A stretch of DNA of 64,000 bases from Desmodesmus armatus (Eukaryota > Chlorophyta > Chlorophyceae > Sphaeropleales > Scenedesmaceae). Under the pieces are notes generated by a model. It did not search any database. It was given only the letters and a program-made list of their open reading frames with translations, and was not told the origin of the DNA. Shown piece after piece: positions 22,825-34,800 of the stretch. Position 1 is the stretch's first letter. Every line of letters starts with the position of its first letter. The stretch is from assembly GCA_007449985.2 (NCBI GenBank), contig VIIQ02000730.1:1-64000 (forward strand). The letters are read 5' to 3'. The position numbers and the translations under genes were made by a program.

Positions 22825-25800
22825 ATGGCCGCAAGCATATACGGTGTGGTGTGTCGGCTAGTGTGGTTGAGCAGCTTAGCTTTCGATGATGACAATCAGA
22901 TCTCCGTGCTGCTCTCGACACCACGCTTTGTGGCCCCAAGCCACTTAGGATTGTGTTTCACCTCGCCTGATCACACACAGAACCTGCAAACAGTTGCCGT
23001 CAACTCGATCAAGTCTATAGACAGCCTGTGGAGTGGGGATTGGCGGGAGGACCCACAGACGAACAGCAACAGTGGTTGGCAAGGCTCTGTTGAAGGAGGT
23101 AGTCCCAGTGTTTTACTCAAGAGTGATGCCTTCTATGAAAGCAGCTACTATGTGGACAAGTGGGTCCCAGCGCACTGGAAGGCATAGGATGGCATGGTGT
23201 GCCTCATGGCCCTTGCATGGGACATCGGTGAACTGATGCTGCGCCTCTTTGGTATGAACACAGGTTTGATGACCTGCAGTATGACGAGCTTCAGCAGCAG
23301 TTGCCACCTGACATGTCCAGGGGGCACACAGCTCAGCAATGGCACCAGCAGAAGGCGTGCCATGTGGCAGAGCAGCCGGACTGGGCAGTGCATGGTGATT
23401 GCAGGTGAGGCACATATTGCTGCAGCACGCGGCACTGAGTATTTTACAGCCAGACGAAGACGGGGTCCAATATACTGCAGTCTTGAGTGGCCGCACTCAA
23501 CGACAGAGCTGTGTGTGCCTGCAGGCAAATGGCAGGCCAACACAGTTTACCTGCTGAACCTCACTGTGATCAACCCCAGACCACCCATTGCAACAACAGC
23601 ACAGAACACCCAGACACCAGAGCTTTGGATGGTTCCTCTCACGTCCAAGCAGCTGCTGCCAACAAAGCAGGGTGCACCTGCTGGAATGCAGCTGCTGGTG
23701 CGAGGCAGCAAGCGCGGCCAGCTGTGCAAGCTCAGGTAACAGTCTCACTGCTAGCAGTCCCTTAGCAGCTGTTTCAACTGCCCAATGAATTCATATGCCT
23801 TGTGGTACGGGAGGTGCGCTCTGTTTGACACTTTGGCTGCAAACAGCAGCACCTTTCACTGGTCTGAGGAGGCGCTCGCTGATCAAGTTGATGCTGCCTC
23901 CATGCCCTGGATGGTGCATATGGATGTGCGCCTATAGTATATGAGACTAGTTTTGTGGTGTTTGCATGTGTGCAGGGCTAAAGCAGATGCAGTGCTGCCC
24001 AGAATGTTTTCTGCGTGTGAGCAGGCAGCAGCACTGGGCCTCACCAGCATTGGCAGCAGTACAGCAGAGTGCTTGGCGGCTCTGCAATCTGCACTGACCA
24101 GCAACTCCACGGCCCTCGGTCAACAGTTCCCCTTCACTGTCCCTCCCCTAGTGGAACCTGCACGGCTGAATGCCTCCACACAACCTGACACCAGCTGCAC
24201 TCCTGGTCAAGCCCTCAGTCCATGGTTTGGTGGGGAATGCATACCCTGCGGCAATGGCACCCTAGACGTAAGCGGAAAGATGCTGAGCTGACCCTGTCAG
24301 TAATAGCTGACCATGCATGGAGTGAGATGAGACAACAGGGAATGTATGCCTACATGTACATATACATGTTGACCAGCTTTTGCGTACAAGAGTGGCTGTC
24401 ACGTGTGGCAGTACCGTACTAGGGTGTCCCTTCCGCATGTCGCTGGCTCCCACAGTATGCGGCTGTGATGTACAGGGACTCCTGGGCTTCTAGCAACGTG
24501 TTGTTGTGAAGTGCCACTTCTGAAAGCAACTCATTGTGATTCTCATGCAGGCCGCCAACAGCAGCTGCATCTGCTACCCTGGTTACTCCACCACTGTGGC
24601 CGGCCCCTCAGCCTGTGGGCCAGCATTCAGCGAGTCATGGAATGTCAGCAGTGCTGCTGAGCTGGCACAGCAGCTGTGTACGCAGTACAGCCGCTACCCT
24701 GAGCTCATGCAGCAGGTGTGTGCACACACTGGCAGGGTCCGCAATTTACCCGCGGCTGCAGCCATAAATACATGTGACATGCTCGTGCTAGTGTATGGGC
24801 AGGCTTGTCAGCACTCAGTTTGCTATGTGACCAATGCAGTGGCCCTTTGGTTGCTTGCTATGCCCGACGGGCCTCTTTGGCTCCATACAGGGTGCAGGCG
24901 TGTCATGACTTTGGAATAGTAACAGGGAACAGTTGTGCTGTCCTGCAGGTGCTGCTGGCTGACAGGCTGGTGGCCAGCACATACCTAGGGGCCTTCCAGC
25001 AGCAGGCTGCTTACCTGCTGGACCAGGCAGCAGTGCAGGAAGCAGCAGAGGTGTTCTGGAAGACCTACGTGCCTGATGACCGCATGCCGGCCTCGCCAAC
25101 ACGCAGGTGTGCTGGGTGCGCAGCGTCTCCAGCTTATGCAAGCCAACAGAAGCTTGCCATTCGCACAGCAGGGCAGCCTGTCGTGCGCAATTAGCTGTCA
25201 CTGCCGAGAACATACACTACACAGCAGTGGTGAGCAGGGCTACCCCCCCCCCCTCTTGTTTTGGCCTTGCATTGGCAGAGGCCTTCACATGGGCGCGCCA
25301 TTATGCTATGGGAGGGGTGCTGGTGCTGCAGGCTGTTGGGTGCCGTACTGCATGCTGGCCAGCATGAGATGCTCACAGTGGCGTTGCCAAGGCGCAAGGC
25401 CTTGAGGGAGTGAGCACCAACACACTGCCAATGAATTGGGAGAGACAAAAGGTATCAGTGTGGCTGCTTCACTGTCTGCTGCTCATGCAGGGGTCGGGGC
25501 ATAGGGCCTGACTGCAAGTCCTGCAGACACGGTTTGTTCAAGGACATATACAGCAAGGAGTGGGTGAGTCTGCCAAGTAAAGACTACCAAGCACCAGCCC
25601 TCAGAACCCTCTGCCCCTATGTAGAGGCTGGTAAAGTTCAAACCAGCGGTGCAGCACAGCCTGTGCTTGGAGGGTGAGCAAAGGTGCATGTCATGTGTGT
25701 TGGTGAACACTTCATTCATCATGCTCATGATATTGCAAGACGTGACGGAGTTTGTGTTTGCCTGCAGGTGCCTGTGCGCGATGAACGTTTCCTGGCTGTC

Positions 25801-25926
25801 AACACCCTGCGCCTGATCGGCTACCTCCTCAACAGCACAGGCAGTCCCTGCAGATCTTTGTGGGACCCTGAGGATCCTTTAAAGTGGTCGTATGGCAGAT
25901 ACGACAAAACCATGTGTGCAGCTTGA
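22825..25926 (+). CDS. unrecognised cysteine-rich, probably secreted glycoprotein
   Basis: Exons: 22825-23159, 23280-23404, 23525-23735, 23976-24267, 24551-24715, 24949-25106, 25491-25563, 25768-25926. They join in frame to exactly 505 aa, which supports the model. I do not recognise a family. There is a hydrophobic stretch near the N-terminus (GVVCRLVWLSSLAF), at least eight N-glycosylation sequons (such as SNGTS, LNLTV, NASTQ, GNGTLD, ANSSC, WNVSS, LNSTG) and cysteine clusters. The segment CTPGQALSPWFGGECIPCGN followed by SSCICYPGYST resembles EGF-like or ephrin-receptor-like (GCC2/GCC3) repeats. No clear transmembrane segment is seen at the C-terminus, so extracellular matrix, periplasm or vesicle are all possible. 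The start codon and first exon are the weakest part; an upstream exon cannot be excluded. Confidence 0.7.
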
Positions 25927-26021
25927 GCTGTTGATCCTTTGAAGACTAGGGTTTTCCCGGTGCGGGAAATAGACACCCCCAACGAGCTTTGAACGACATG
26001 TTGAGGCAATTGTGGGGCAAT

Positions 26022-26026
26022 TGTAA
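26022..26026 (+). terminator. TGTAA poly(A) signal of the cysteine-rich protein gene
   Basis: The chlorophyte consensus TGTAA lies about 96 bases after the stop codon at 25,926, a typical distance. Confidence 0.5.
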
Positions 26027-26342
26027 CTCTCCAGCGTTCTTGAGCTTTTTGTGTGAGCGTTACTTTGTCGCTGCTGCGTTGCCCCTGCCCCAGCTCGCCT
26101 AAATTACGTAAATCATAGGTATGGAACATCACACCATCGCAAATGCATGATGGCCTTGATGCTGATGATTAGTGATTATACATCGATCAGCACATGGCCC
26201 TGTACACCTGAAAGGACCAACATCACACCGCGCTGTCTTGTTGATGCTAAGAACTCTCTGAGTATCGTACAGTGCTTATTGGCCGCGTCCGAGCAGAGCA
26301 GCACTTGTGTGTGGCTTCCTGCAGGCTCATCCTCCACATACA

Positions 26343-29300
26343 ATGCCGACAGGGAGCATCTCCTCCAGCCGCGATGCTGTGGGCGTGGCTGTGGTGAACT
26401 ACCGTGTGCCAGTGTGCGAGTCACGCCAGGTGTGTATTGGTGGAAGCCACAGTGCATTGTCACCCGCGTGTCCACTCCCAGCCACCCCCCCCCCCCCTTG
26501 GTGCGGGGCCCTCATCCCCCCAATCACCCCATCATACCCGCTGCTCCCCTCTCGTGACCCTCTCGTGACCCTCTCAGCCCCTCACCCCACCACAGCCCAC
26601 CACCCACAACCTGCCCTGCCCCCCCCCCCCCCCTCCCCTTCTTTCACCCCAGCCAGGCATTCCCCCACCACACTTACTACCACTCCTCAGGAACCCCACC
26701 CCACCACAGCCCACTCCTCACACAAACTTTTTCCCACTGCACAACAGCACAGTCATGTGAGGTATACTGGCCCCAACGGCGGGCGGGTTGGCCAGGTTTA
26801 GCAGTCCCCTGCACACTGTGTGTGACACGCCCTGTCTTGGAACCACAGCCCTTGCAAGGCACACTTGACGCACGTACCACTGTCTGCCTGTCTCTCTCCC
26901 GCCACCGCCCTCAGGATGTGCTGCACAACTGCAAGCGCATTGCGTCCATGATTGAGGGCGCCAAGCGGGGCTACCCAGGTCTGGACCTCATCATCTTCCC
27001 TGAGTACAGCACACAGGGCTTTCATCCAGAGAGGTGACACACACGTTTTGCTGGGTGCAGCCATGTTTCTGTTGTGTTATGTTGGTACTAACAAACACCC
27101 CATACCTGGGAGGAAGAATTCTTATCAGCTGGTGACATACACAATTGCAATCAATCATGTGGTGGGGCAAGGACTGTGATGGAGCCTAGCGTCATGTGGG
27201 CTTAAGGCATTGTAGAAGCTGGGAGGCAGTGCAACATGCAAGGCACTGCTACTGGACATGCCAGCAGCATGACAACACCTTGGTTCCGCATTCATTGATT
27301 GCAGCCGTACCAACCTGCAGGCAAGCCGATCTACACTGGCAATGGCGTGGGATTCAACGTTGCGAGTGAGAACGGTTTGCTTCTGCTCAGGTGTCGCTCT
27401 GCTGTGCTGTGCTGTGTCGTGCCGTGCTGTGTTGATCAGGTGGCAGGACCTGACCACCACCCTGGATGGTCCTGAGGTGTGCATCTTCAAGGAGGCATGC
27501 AGGAAGAACAAGGTGAGCCAAACAGGGGGGACACCTAGCAGTCAGCAACCCTTCAGCTTGTGCAGCAGAGCTTGCTGTGTAGGAGGCGTTGACCTGCCAG
27601 CTGAGCCGGCAGATCTGAGGCACACGACACACATGCGTGCTGTGTGTAAAGTTGGCATCTGTACAGTTGGAGGTAGCTGGTACATTCCAGGCTGCTGCAC
27701 GGCTTGTTGTTGGGGCCCAGCCGTGTATGCAGTGACAATGACTGGTCGAGGGCAGACACGAATGGCCGCTGTTGCTGAGCCAGCCCTGCCCCGCCCTGCT
27801 CACCACAACTTGTGCATGTCCCGTGTGCGTGTGTTCCTGGATGCGTCACAGGTGTATGGAATCTTCTCCATCACGTAAGCAGTTGGGGTCACTCACTGGC
27901 CATGATTGCCAATTTCAAAGTTGCCAACTGTCGCATGTCAGCGCCAGTGCCAGTCACTGCATGGTGCATTCTCTGAGTTAGGTGACCAGGTTTCGCGGTG
28001 AAGTAATCTGACCACCTGGAATCAAGCAGCATGAAACAGCAATACCTTTGGCGGTCAGTGGCCCTGCCTGATGAGTGCATGGCTGCTGCTGTGTTGTGTT
28101 GCTGCTGTCCTCCCCCCCCCCCCCCCCCCCCCCAGTGGTGAGCACCACCCTGAGCCTGGCAAGAACCCGTACAACACCATGATCATGATCACTGACGCAG
28201 GAGAGGTCAACCTGGTGTACAGGTGAGCCACTACTACAAAACCCTTGACTTGGGCCTGGCCCAGTCGAGGTGAAGTGGCAGGGGACTACTGGCAATTTGC
28301 TAGCTACTGCCATGAAGGCAGCCCAAGCCCACCTGTTGAAGAATCTGGCTGCCCAAGGGTGAAAGTTCCTGCTCGTCATCACCCCCCTCCCTGCCTTGTT
28401 CAAATACCTGTGAGAGGGTGCAAACACGCTTCTGCTGTAGCAGTGCTGCCAGGACTATTCAATCAAAGCAGTGCGGCATCCAAAAGGCACATCTGCAAAA
28501 TGCGCTGCTGCCGCCTTGTCAGAGTCGTTTCTCTGCCACCGTCTCCCAAATCGTAATGGCATGCATTCACCAACTACATGTTGTGCAGCAGCAGACTGTC
28601 CCAGCGTGGAGCATATGCACTCTGCAGCAAACACTGTATCATGGCACCAAATCACACGACAATTCTGGTGGCACTATCTGCTTGCAGGAAGATCTTCCCC
28701 TGGACGCCCAAGGAGCCGTGGACTGCTGGTCACGAGACTTCAGTGGCTATTGGGCCCAAGGGTCTGGTCATTGGTGGCGTCATATGGTGAGACACGGCTG
28801 GCCCTGCAAGCAGCACTCAGGCCCAGCTCACACTGAGCCTCAGTCTTAGATCAGCTGCAGCCTCAGCCAGAACTTACCTTCAGGTCGGAGCGTAACAGTA
28901 CTATCCTATGCGCCCGGCTAGCTTCGCTGATGCATGGCGACAGGGTGTCTTGGCCGGCGCATGACCACATTTCACTTTATGGTTGAGCATTATTGCGGCT
29001 GCAGCCGGTGACCGTCAACGCTGCTGTGATATGCGGTACGGCAACTTCAAGTGTGCGCTGCTGGTGTTGCGGTTGTGTCTGCAGCTATGATGGCAACATG
29101 CCAGAGGTTGTGCGTGACACTGTCATGAAGGGGGCTGAGCTGGTGGTGCGCATCCAGGGGTGAGTGGACTGTAAAGGGCTTAGGGGGTGAGGGCATGTGG
29201 GGTCCCCCCCTCAAGTTGCTATGCCACTGCATTCCACTAGGCGGGCAACCCCCTTCACGTACATTAATACCTTGTTGTGAACAATCATCGGCAACAGCGA

Positions 29301-30380
29301 TCAGCAGACACAAATTGACCATTTGTTGTCCTCAGGCCTGCACAACAGTCTGAACAGCAGCCTGCCGTGCTGTTGTGGTTTTTGTCATGTCTCACTTGTG
29401 TCGGCCATGCTGTGTTTGTATTGCAGGTACATGTGAGGATACATGCTGTGGTGTGATGTCGATGTCATGGTACCGGTAGCCACGGTACCTCGACTGCTTG
29501 TGACAGCAGGCAGCCTGCCATTCAGCATCATTGGTTGATGGTGCATCAGCTCCCATCATTGGGTTGCACATGCTGGTTGTCTGATCAGCTACTCAATGCT
29601 AGCGCATCGCATGCATCACGTCCATTGTTGTCCTCAGCACAGTGTGCACGCATCACTGGGTCCCACCACAACAGGCCGTGAAGGCACGGGGCACACCTAA
29701 CCAATGTTCACCCTGTACTGTTTGTTGCAGGTACCCAGCAAAGGAGCAGCAGCGCATGGTGGCGCAAGTCAGGGCATGGGAGGTGAGAGGGTTGGGGTGC
29801 TGTAGATGTGTGAGGACTGCCGGCTGCATTGGGCTGCAGGAATGTTTCGAAGGGTCAGCAGCAGCAGCAACAGCAGCAACAGCAACAGCAGCACCAAGGC
29901 GACTTGTTGGTTGCAGCAAGTCACCACTCATGCATGCTGTTGCAGTGTGTTGCTTCCACCAGGGTGGGCTGCAGGCAGCTGCGCAGTCGCTGTATGTCCC
30001 CGTCCTTTCTGTGGGCTGATTGAGCCAAGTAAGGTCAGTCCCCACCAATGTGTGTGCATGTGCTGCTTTCTTCCCACAGAACAACTGCTACATGGCTGTG
30101 GCCAACATGGCTGGCCGGGACCTTGTGTACAGCTACTTTGGCCACAGCAACATCATCGACTTTGACGGCAGGTGGGTGGCTGGCTGGTGCCAGCACTGAC
30201 ACTGATATTCTGGTTTTTGTGCCAACTTTTGCCATCACTCAACATGCTTCCTCAGCGGAACAAAGCTACCAGTAAGCATGACAGTGTGCGCGGTCGACCA
30301 TACTCCAGAACTTTCCAAGTCACCGGTTGACAGCTGGCTACGTCAGCCCACTTGACGCTGCCCTCATCAAGATGGTAATG

Positions 30381-30422
<42 letters not shown>

Positions 30423-31874
30423 AGTGTGCTGGGGGAGTGCGGCACCAGCCCTGATGAGCTGACCTACGCCACACTCAGCCTCACAGCCATCAGGTGGGTG
30501 GCGCGCAGCACAGCACCCTTGGCACAGCGGGGTGCAGGCATAATCAGGCCAGGGCAGTCTCAAGCTTCAATCCTTGCCCACCGCCTCCCTGCAAGACAGA
30601 CTCTTGCAGTTCACGGCACTTGACGTTGCATGCTAGTCCAGCGGGCACAGCAGTCTGAGCCCTTTGGTGCATGTGGCTGCAGTTTGTAGCTATACGCTGT
30701 GTCCTGCACAGCTTTGGACGTAATCCTTGTGCGCAACACTGAGGCTGAGCTTTGTGGTACACAAGTTACGAAGTAGGGTGAAGACGCGGCAGTGCTAACC
30801 TCCTGGCTACGTGCTGCTCCCTGGCTTGCAGGGACGCCCGCCGCAACTGGACGGCAGGTGTGTGGCACAGCATCAGAGCAGCACAGCGCTATGTTTGTTC
30901 CCGTGCACTGCAGCATTGGCCTCATCACCACACAAAGCACGGTCACTTTCACTGGGCATGATGCAATTGGCCGGGTGCGGGAACTGGCAGGCTTGTACCG
31001 AGCATGCACTGCATGTGTGGCACACATGCAAGCACCTGGTCACCAGACGGTACCTGGTTGAGCTGCTGCTTCTCCTGGTGCTGCTGTCACTGTTTGCAGA
31101 AAACCATCTCTACAACCTGGTTCACCGGGGCTACACCTCAGAGCCACGTGGCCACGCCACATGCTGCTTTGACTTCTACAAGTGAGTGACCCCCTTCAAC
31201 CACCGCATGGCAGTACTGCTATAAGGCCCTCTGCTTGCCGCCACACCTCTTGACACACCACCTCAGTGCCGGTATCAGCCATTTCCCCGTGCAGGTTGAG
31301 TAATGGGGCGGATCGGTCCCACTGCACCATTGGTTGGGCAGCAAGCCACTGGAGGCATTTGCCATCAGCCCAGCTCCCGATGCTTTCACGCTGAGCGCTA
31401 CACCTGTACCTGCCGTCTGCAAGTACTGCTCAGCCAGCACCACCAAATCCAAACGTCTGTCCCGCAAACCCTCGCCGATTTCAGTTCCTGCACTTTGTGT
31501 CAATTGTGGGACCTTTTTTGTACACGGAGTGTGCTGCATGCGTCGTGCTGTGCCATGCAACCCATTGCATCCTGCTATGCCACCCCGCCTGCTGCAACAC
31601 CAGGAGCTGGGTGAACACGCCAGATCAGGCAGCAGCGCAGGTGGAGATGCTGACCCGGGATGCAGATGCTCCCGAGGAGGCCTCAGGCGAGAGTGTTGCT
31701 CCCCCACCTCCCTCCAAGCTGATCGCCACCACACTAGCAGCAGCTGCAGCCCCAGCAGCAAATGGATCAGCAGCTGGTGTGAACGGCATTGCAAGCAAGC
31801 TTGCTGGTATGAAGGGGCTGGGCTTTGCGGGCGCCAGGCCCCCAGTGGCAGCTACACGTGCAGGAGCGGTGTGA
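26343..31874 (+). CDS. aliphatic amidase/formamidase (nitrilase superfamily)
   Basis: Exons: 26343-26429, 26915-27033, 27440-27512, 27852-27874, 28136-28222, 28688-28786, 29085-29159, 29427-29432, 29731-29782, 30080-30171, 30425-30493, 30832-30857, 31100-31181, 31604-31874; total 386 aa, in frame throughout. The enzyme should hydrolyse short aliphatic amides or formamide to the acid plus ammonia. The catalytic triad is visible: Glu59 in IIFPEYST, Lys131 in VYRKIFPW and Cys163 in GGVICYDGN. Other family blocks are [17 protein letters not shown] at the N-terminus, [28 protein letters not shown] and [11 protein letters not shown]. The match is closest to bacterial AmiE in GYMYPAKEQQ. Tyr follows the catalytic Cys where I recall Asp in AmiE and AmiF. 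An Ala-rich tail of about 70 residues extends past the usual end. No organelle-targeting extension is obvious. The eighth exon is only 6 nt. Confidence 0.93.
28112..28133 (+). repeat. C22 tract forming the 3' splice-site pyrimidine tract of amidase exon 5
   Basis: Twenty-two consecutive C residues directly precede the AG at 28,134-28,135. It serves as an extreme polypyrimidine tract and is likely length-variable. Confidence 0.85.
29427..29432 (+). other. 6-nt microexon of the amidase gene
   Basis: Sequence GTACAT lies between TTGCAG and GTGAGG. It is required to complete the conserved QGYMYPAKEQQ block: the upstream exon ends CAG-GG, the microexon gives G-TAC-AT, and the next exon starts G-TAC-CCA. 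Skipping it keeps the frame but removes Tyr and Met of the block. Confidence 0.85.
30381..30422 (+). repeat. (TGC)14 microsatellite abutting the acceptor of amidase exon 11
   Basis: An uninterrupted run of CTG/TGC triplets ends in the CAG acceptor at 30,422-30,424. It acts as the tract before the splice site and is not part of the coding sequence. Confidence 0.9.
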
Positions 31875-34800
31875 CTTGATTGCCACACGTGCGCAGAGTG
31901 GGGACTGATTCAAATCAGGGACCCTTCAAGACACAAGTGGCAGCATCACGTCCAAGCCCTGATCAAGGGCGGCCAGTGCAACTGCCTATCGTAGCCGCCA
32001 CAGTGTGTCACGTTGTGTCTGACGATGTGTGGCCATGTTGGGGTTGGAAGGTGATCACATGTACAGCTGCAGCTGCCATCGTGCATCTCGTTTGTATTTG
32101 GCAGCAGGAGTGCTTTACCTCCAAGACAATGCTGACCTGCTGCAATCCCAATTGTGTGGAAGGAGGGGGAAAGGAGAAACCTTTGAGACCAATGCAGTGC
32201 AGTGTTGATCCCAACATTTTGATCGGGTAAAGGTCCAGATATTCTGTTCATGTCTGATACTCAAATATTGTTACACCCACACTCCACCATCAAAACACAA
32301 AGCCCCAGCTGTTGTGCAGCCAAACACGCAGCCACCCTATGGCACAGGAGGGGCAACAGCTGTAACACTCACTAAACTCACAGGCTGAATCAACACCATT
32401 TTGGAGGCAAGCCGACAAGACGTGTGCTGCCTTTTTTCACTCACAGGTGGCCAACCTCAAGCCAAGCACACACGGTATCGTTTCCACCAAATACCACTGC
32501 AAACACGATTGTAGTTTCAACCAAGCAATTAGACAAGCAGGGAAGCATGTCTTCTCATGGCAGCAACAATGTGTGGTGCCTTGTCGCAGGTACCCTGCCC
32601 TCGCTGGGTGCAGGGTCCACCTGCGATTATGTCGCCACACACGCTACACCACCAACGTACTACAGGACATAAGAGCACGAGCTCTGATGGATGCTGGGGT
32701 CGATTTGCTGGAGCGCACAACCCTACATCCCGCATGACACCACGACACAACACACTAGCCGCTCTGTATAACATTCATACCTAAAACAACCTGAACTGCC
32801 TCTTCTGTATGTTGCGGCACAAGGAAATTACGCGCAACGGCGCCTTGCTCATGCCTGCAACACTGAGCCAGCTCAAACAGTAACCAGAGTACCTGGCACC
32901 TCTGTTCTCTTTTCAACCACTGGGGTGGCTTGCGGTGCGTTGAGCCACGTGCAGCCTGACTGTTGCAAACCGCCGCTGCGAGTGCTGTTTAGTCACACTT
33001 GCGACAGCACCCACAACCGACAAGCCTGATTCACTGCGACAAGCAAGCACCAGGCGATGCAGTGACACATAGCGCTTGCAGCGCAAATTCGGCTAGCGCT
33101 TGAGCGCAGGTGGCTTCACTAAGCAAGGTTCAAGCACATGTGGAACGAAACAAGCACATGTGGCTTGTTAGACAGCACTAGGTCAAGGCAAGTGATGCAC
33201 CGAGGTGCCACACGGTGCTTTCCCTGCACAGCTTGGCAATACCAGTAGCAGCAAAAGAGGACTACAACAATGCTGCGTCCACAGCAGCCTGCATGCTCGC
33301 CCCCTAAACATGCACCAAACTGCAAGCAAAGCCCACGCAGCGTATCTGCACACAACAGCAAAACCCCCAGCATGGCAGCAGGCACATAAGGGTGTAGGAA
33401 GCACTCAGGCAGCCACACCCCAGGGCAAAACGAAACAGTAAACAGAAGAAGAGAGAAAGAAATGCATGGAGGAGCCAGCAAGCACTGCAGTAGTAAAGAG
33501 ACAGGCTGGAAAGCGAACAGAAGGCTGTCTGGATGCTATGCATCAGCAACATGGTCTGGGCATGCAGCAACCGCACGCGCAGCACCACCTTCACTAATCC
33601 TGCAGGATCAGGAAAGGACCAACTCTCATGCAGGTTGGGAGCACGAAATGCAACAGCAGCACAGCAGTCAATAGGACAATGGCCCAGTGCGGTGTCAAGC
33701 ACACAGTGTGACACCAGCACAAAAACAGCCCATGCCCTATGTGATGTCAAGCACACCACAACCTCCATGTATATCCTTGCACAGCTGGGTTTTTGATCCA
33801 TGGCTGCACACCACACACGCACCCTCTCTGCGCGATACTCCTGTGCACCAAAACACGCACATACAATGGTGACCAATGCACCAAGCAAAGTCCTGCTCCT
33901 GCACTGTACACACGTCCCTGCAATATAAGGACCTGTGCTGAGCAGCCACCCCTGGTATTCATTGATGGCACAACTGTGCACACCAGCAGGGGGATGGGTC
34001 AGCCACAGGGTCGATGTGCTGCACAGAACTGACTAGCACCTGTTGTTTTTTTGCATGTGCATGTCGATGCCCAGGCAACAAGGACAACAGGAGGTGCAAA
34101 AGCCTGCCGGTCGGAGCAAAGAAGGCAGGGTTATGGCTCCCACAAGGCCGAAACACTCTGTAAAGAGTAATGCTGGCCCATTGGCAAGCAACTCAAACCC
34201 TCTCACACATCTTCAGCTGACAGGGTCAACATGGCAGCTGCATGGCTGTGATGCACACCGCATGCACACCGCATTAGGACACTCTATGGCAGTCAGGGCT
34301 GCCAAGGCCCTGCAAAATGACTTGGTGCCATCAGAAGGTAGTCGACGTTGGTGAAAAAACATGCAAGGCAAGCTCGCGAGACAACAGTGCCTACCACACA
34401 GCAGCAGATGAACCAGCAGGAACAGAAGAGGACGGGGTACCAGCACAGGATGTACACCAGCATGATGCACCACAGTGACCACGTCGCAACTCCACAGTCA
34501 CTGTTGCTGATGACAGTAAGTCCGCAGGATGACAGCAGTAGGAGGAAACCATTGCCGCACACCAACATGAATCCTGCCAGTGGCCTCCGCCACATGCACC
34601 ACCAGCGCAGTGCTGTCATGCCAGTCAGGCCACACACGCTCACACTCTCTTTGACACAACCCGAGGGGACGCAGCGCGGCGAACAACATGTGCCACAGAG
34701 GGAGCAGCTTTATGGGATGCACAACGCGCAGGTGTGTTGCGCAATGGCAAGGCAGGTCGACCACAAAACCACAGCGGATGGCCGCAAAACCGGTGAGGTG

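Noticed and set aside
30381..30422. Coding poly-Cys or poly-Leu from the CTG run
   Set aside because: It lies in an intron; the amidase frame is only kept when splicing uses the CAG at its end.
33304..33981. 225-codon minus-strand ORF, Cys/Leu/Val-rich
   Set aside because: No domain; composition matches translated G+T-rich UTR of this genome, and overlapping ORFs in other frames look the same.
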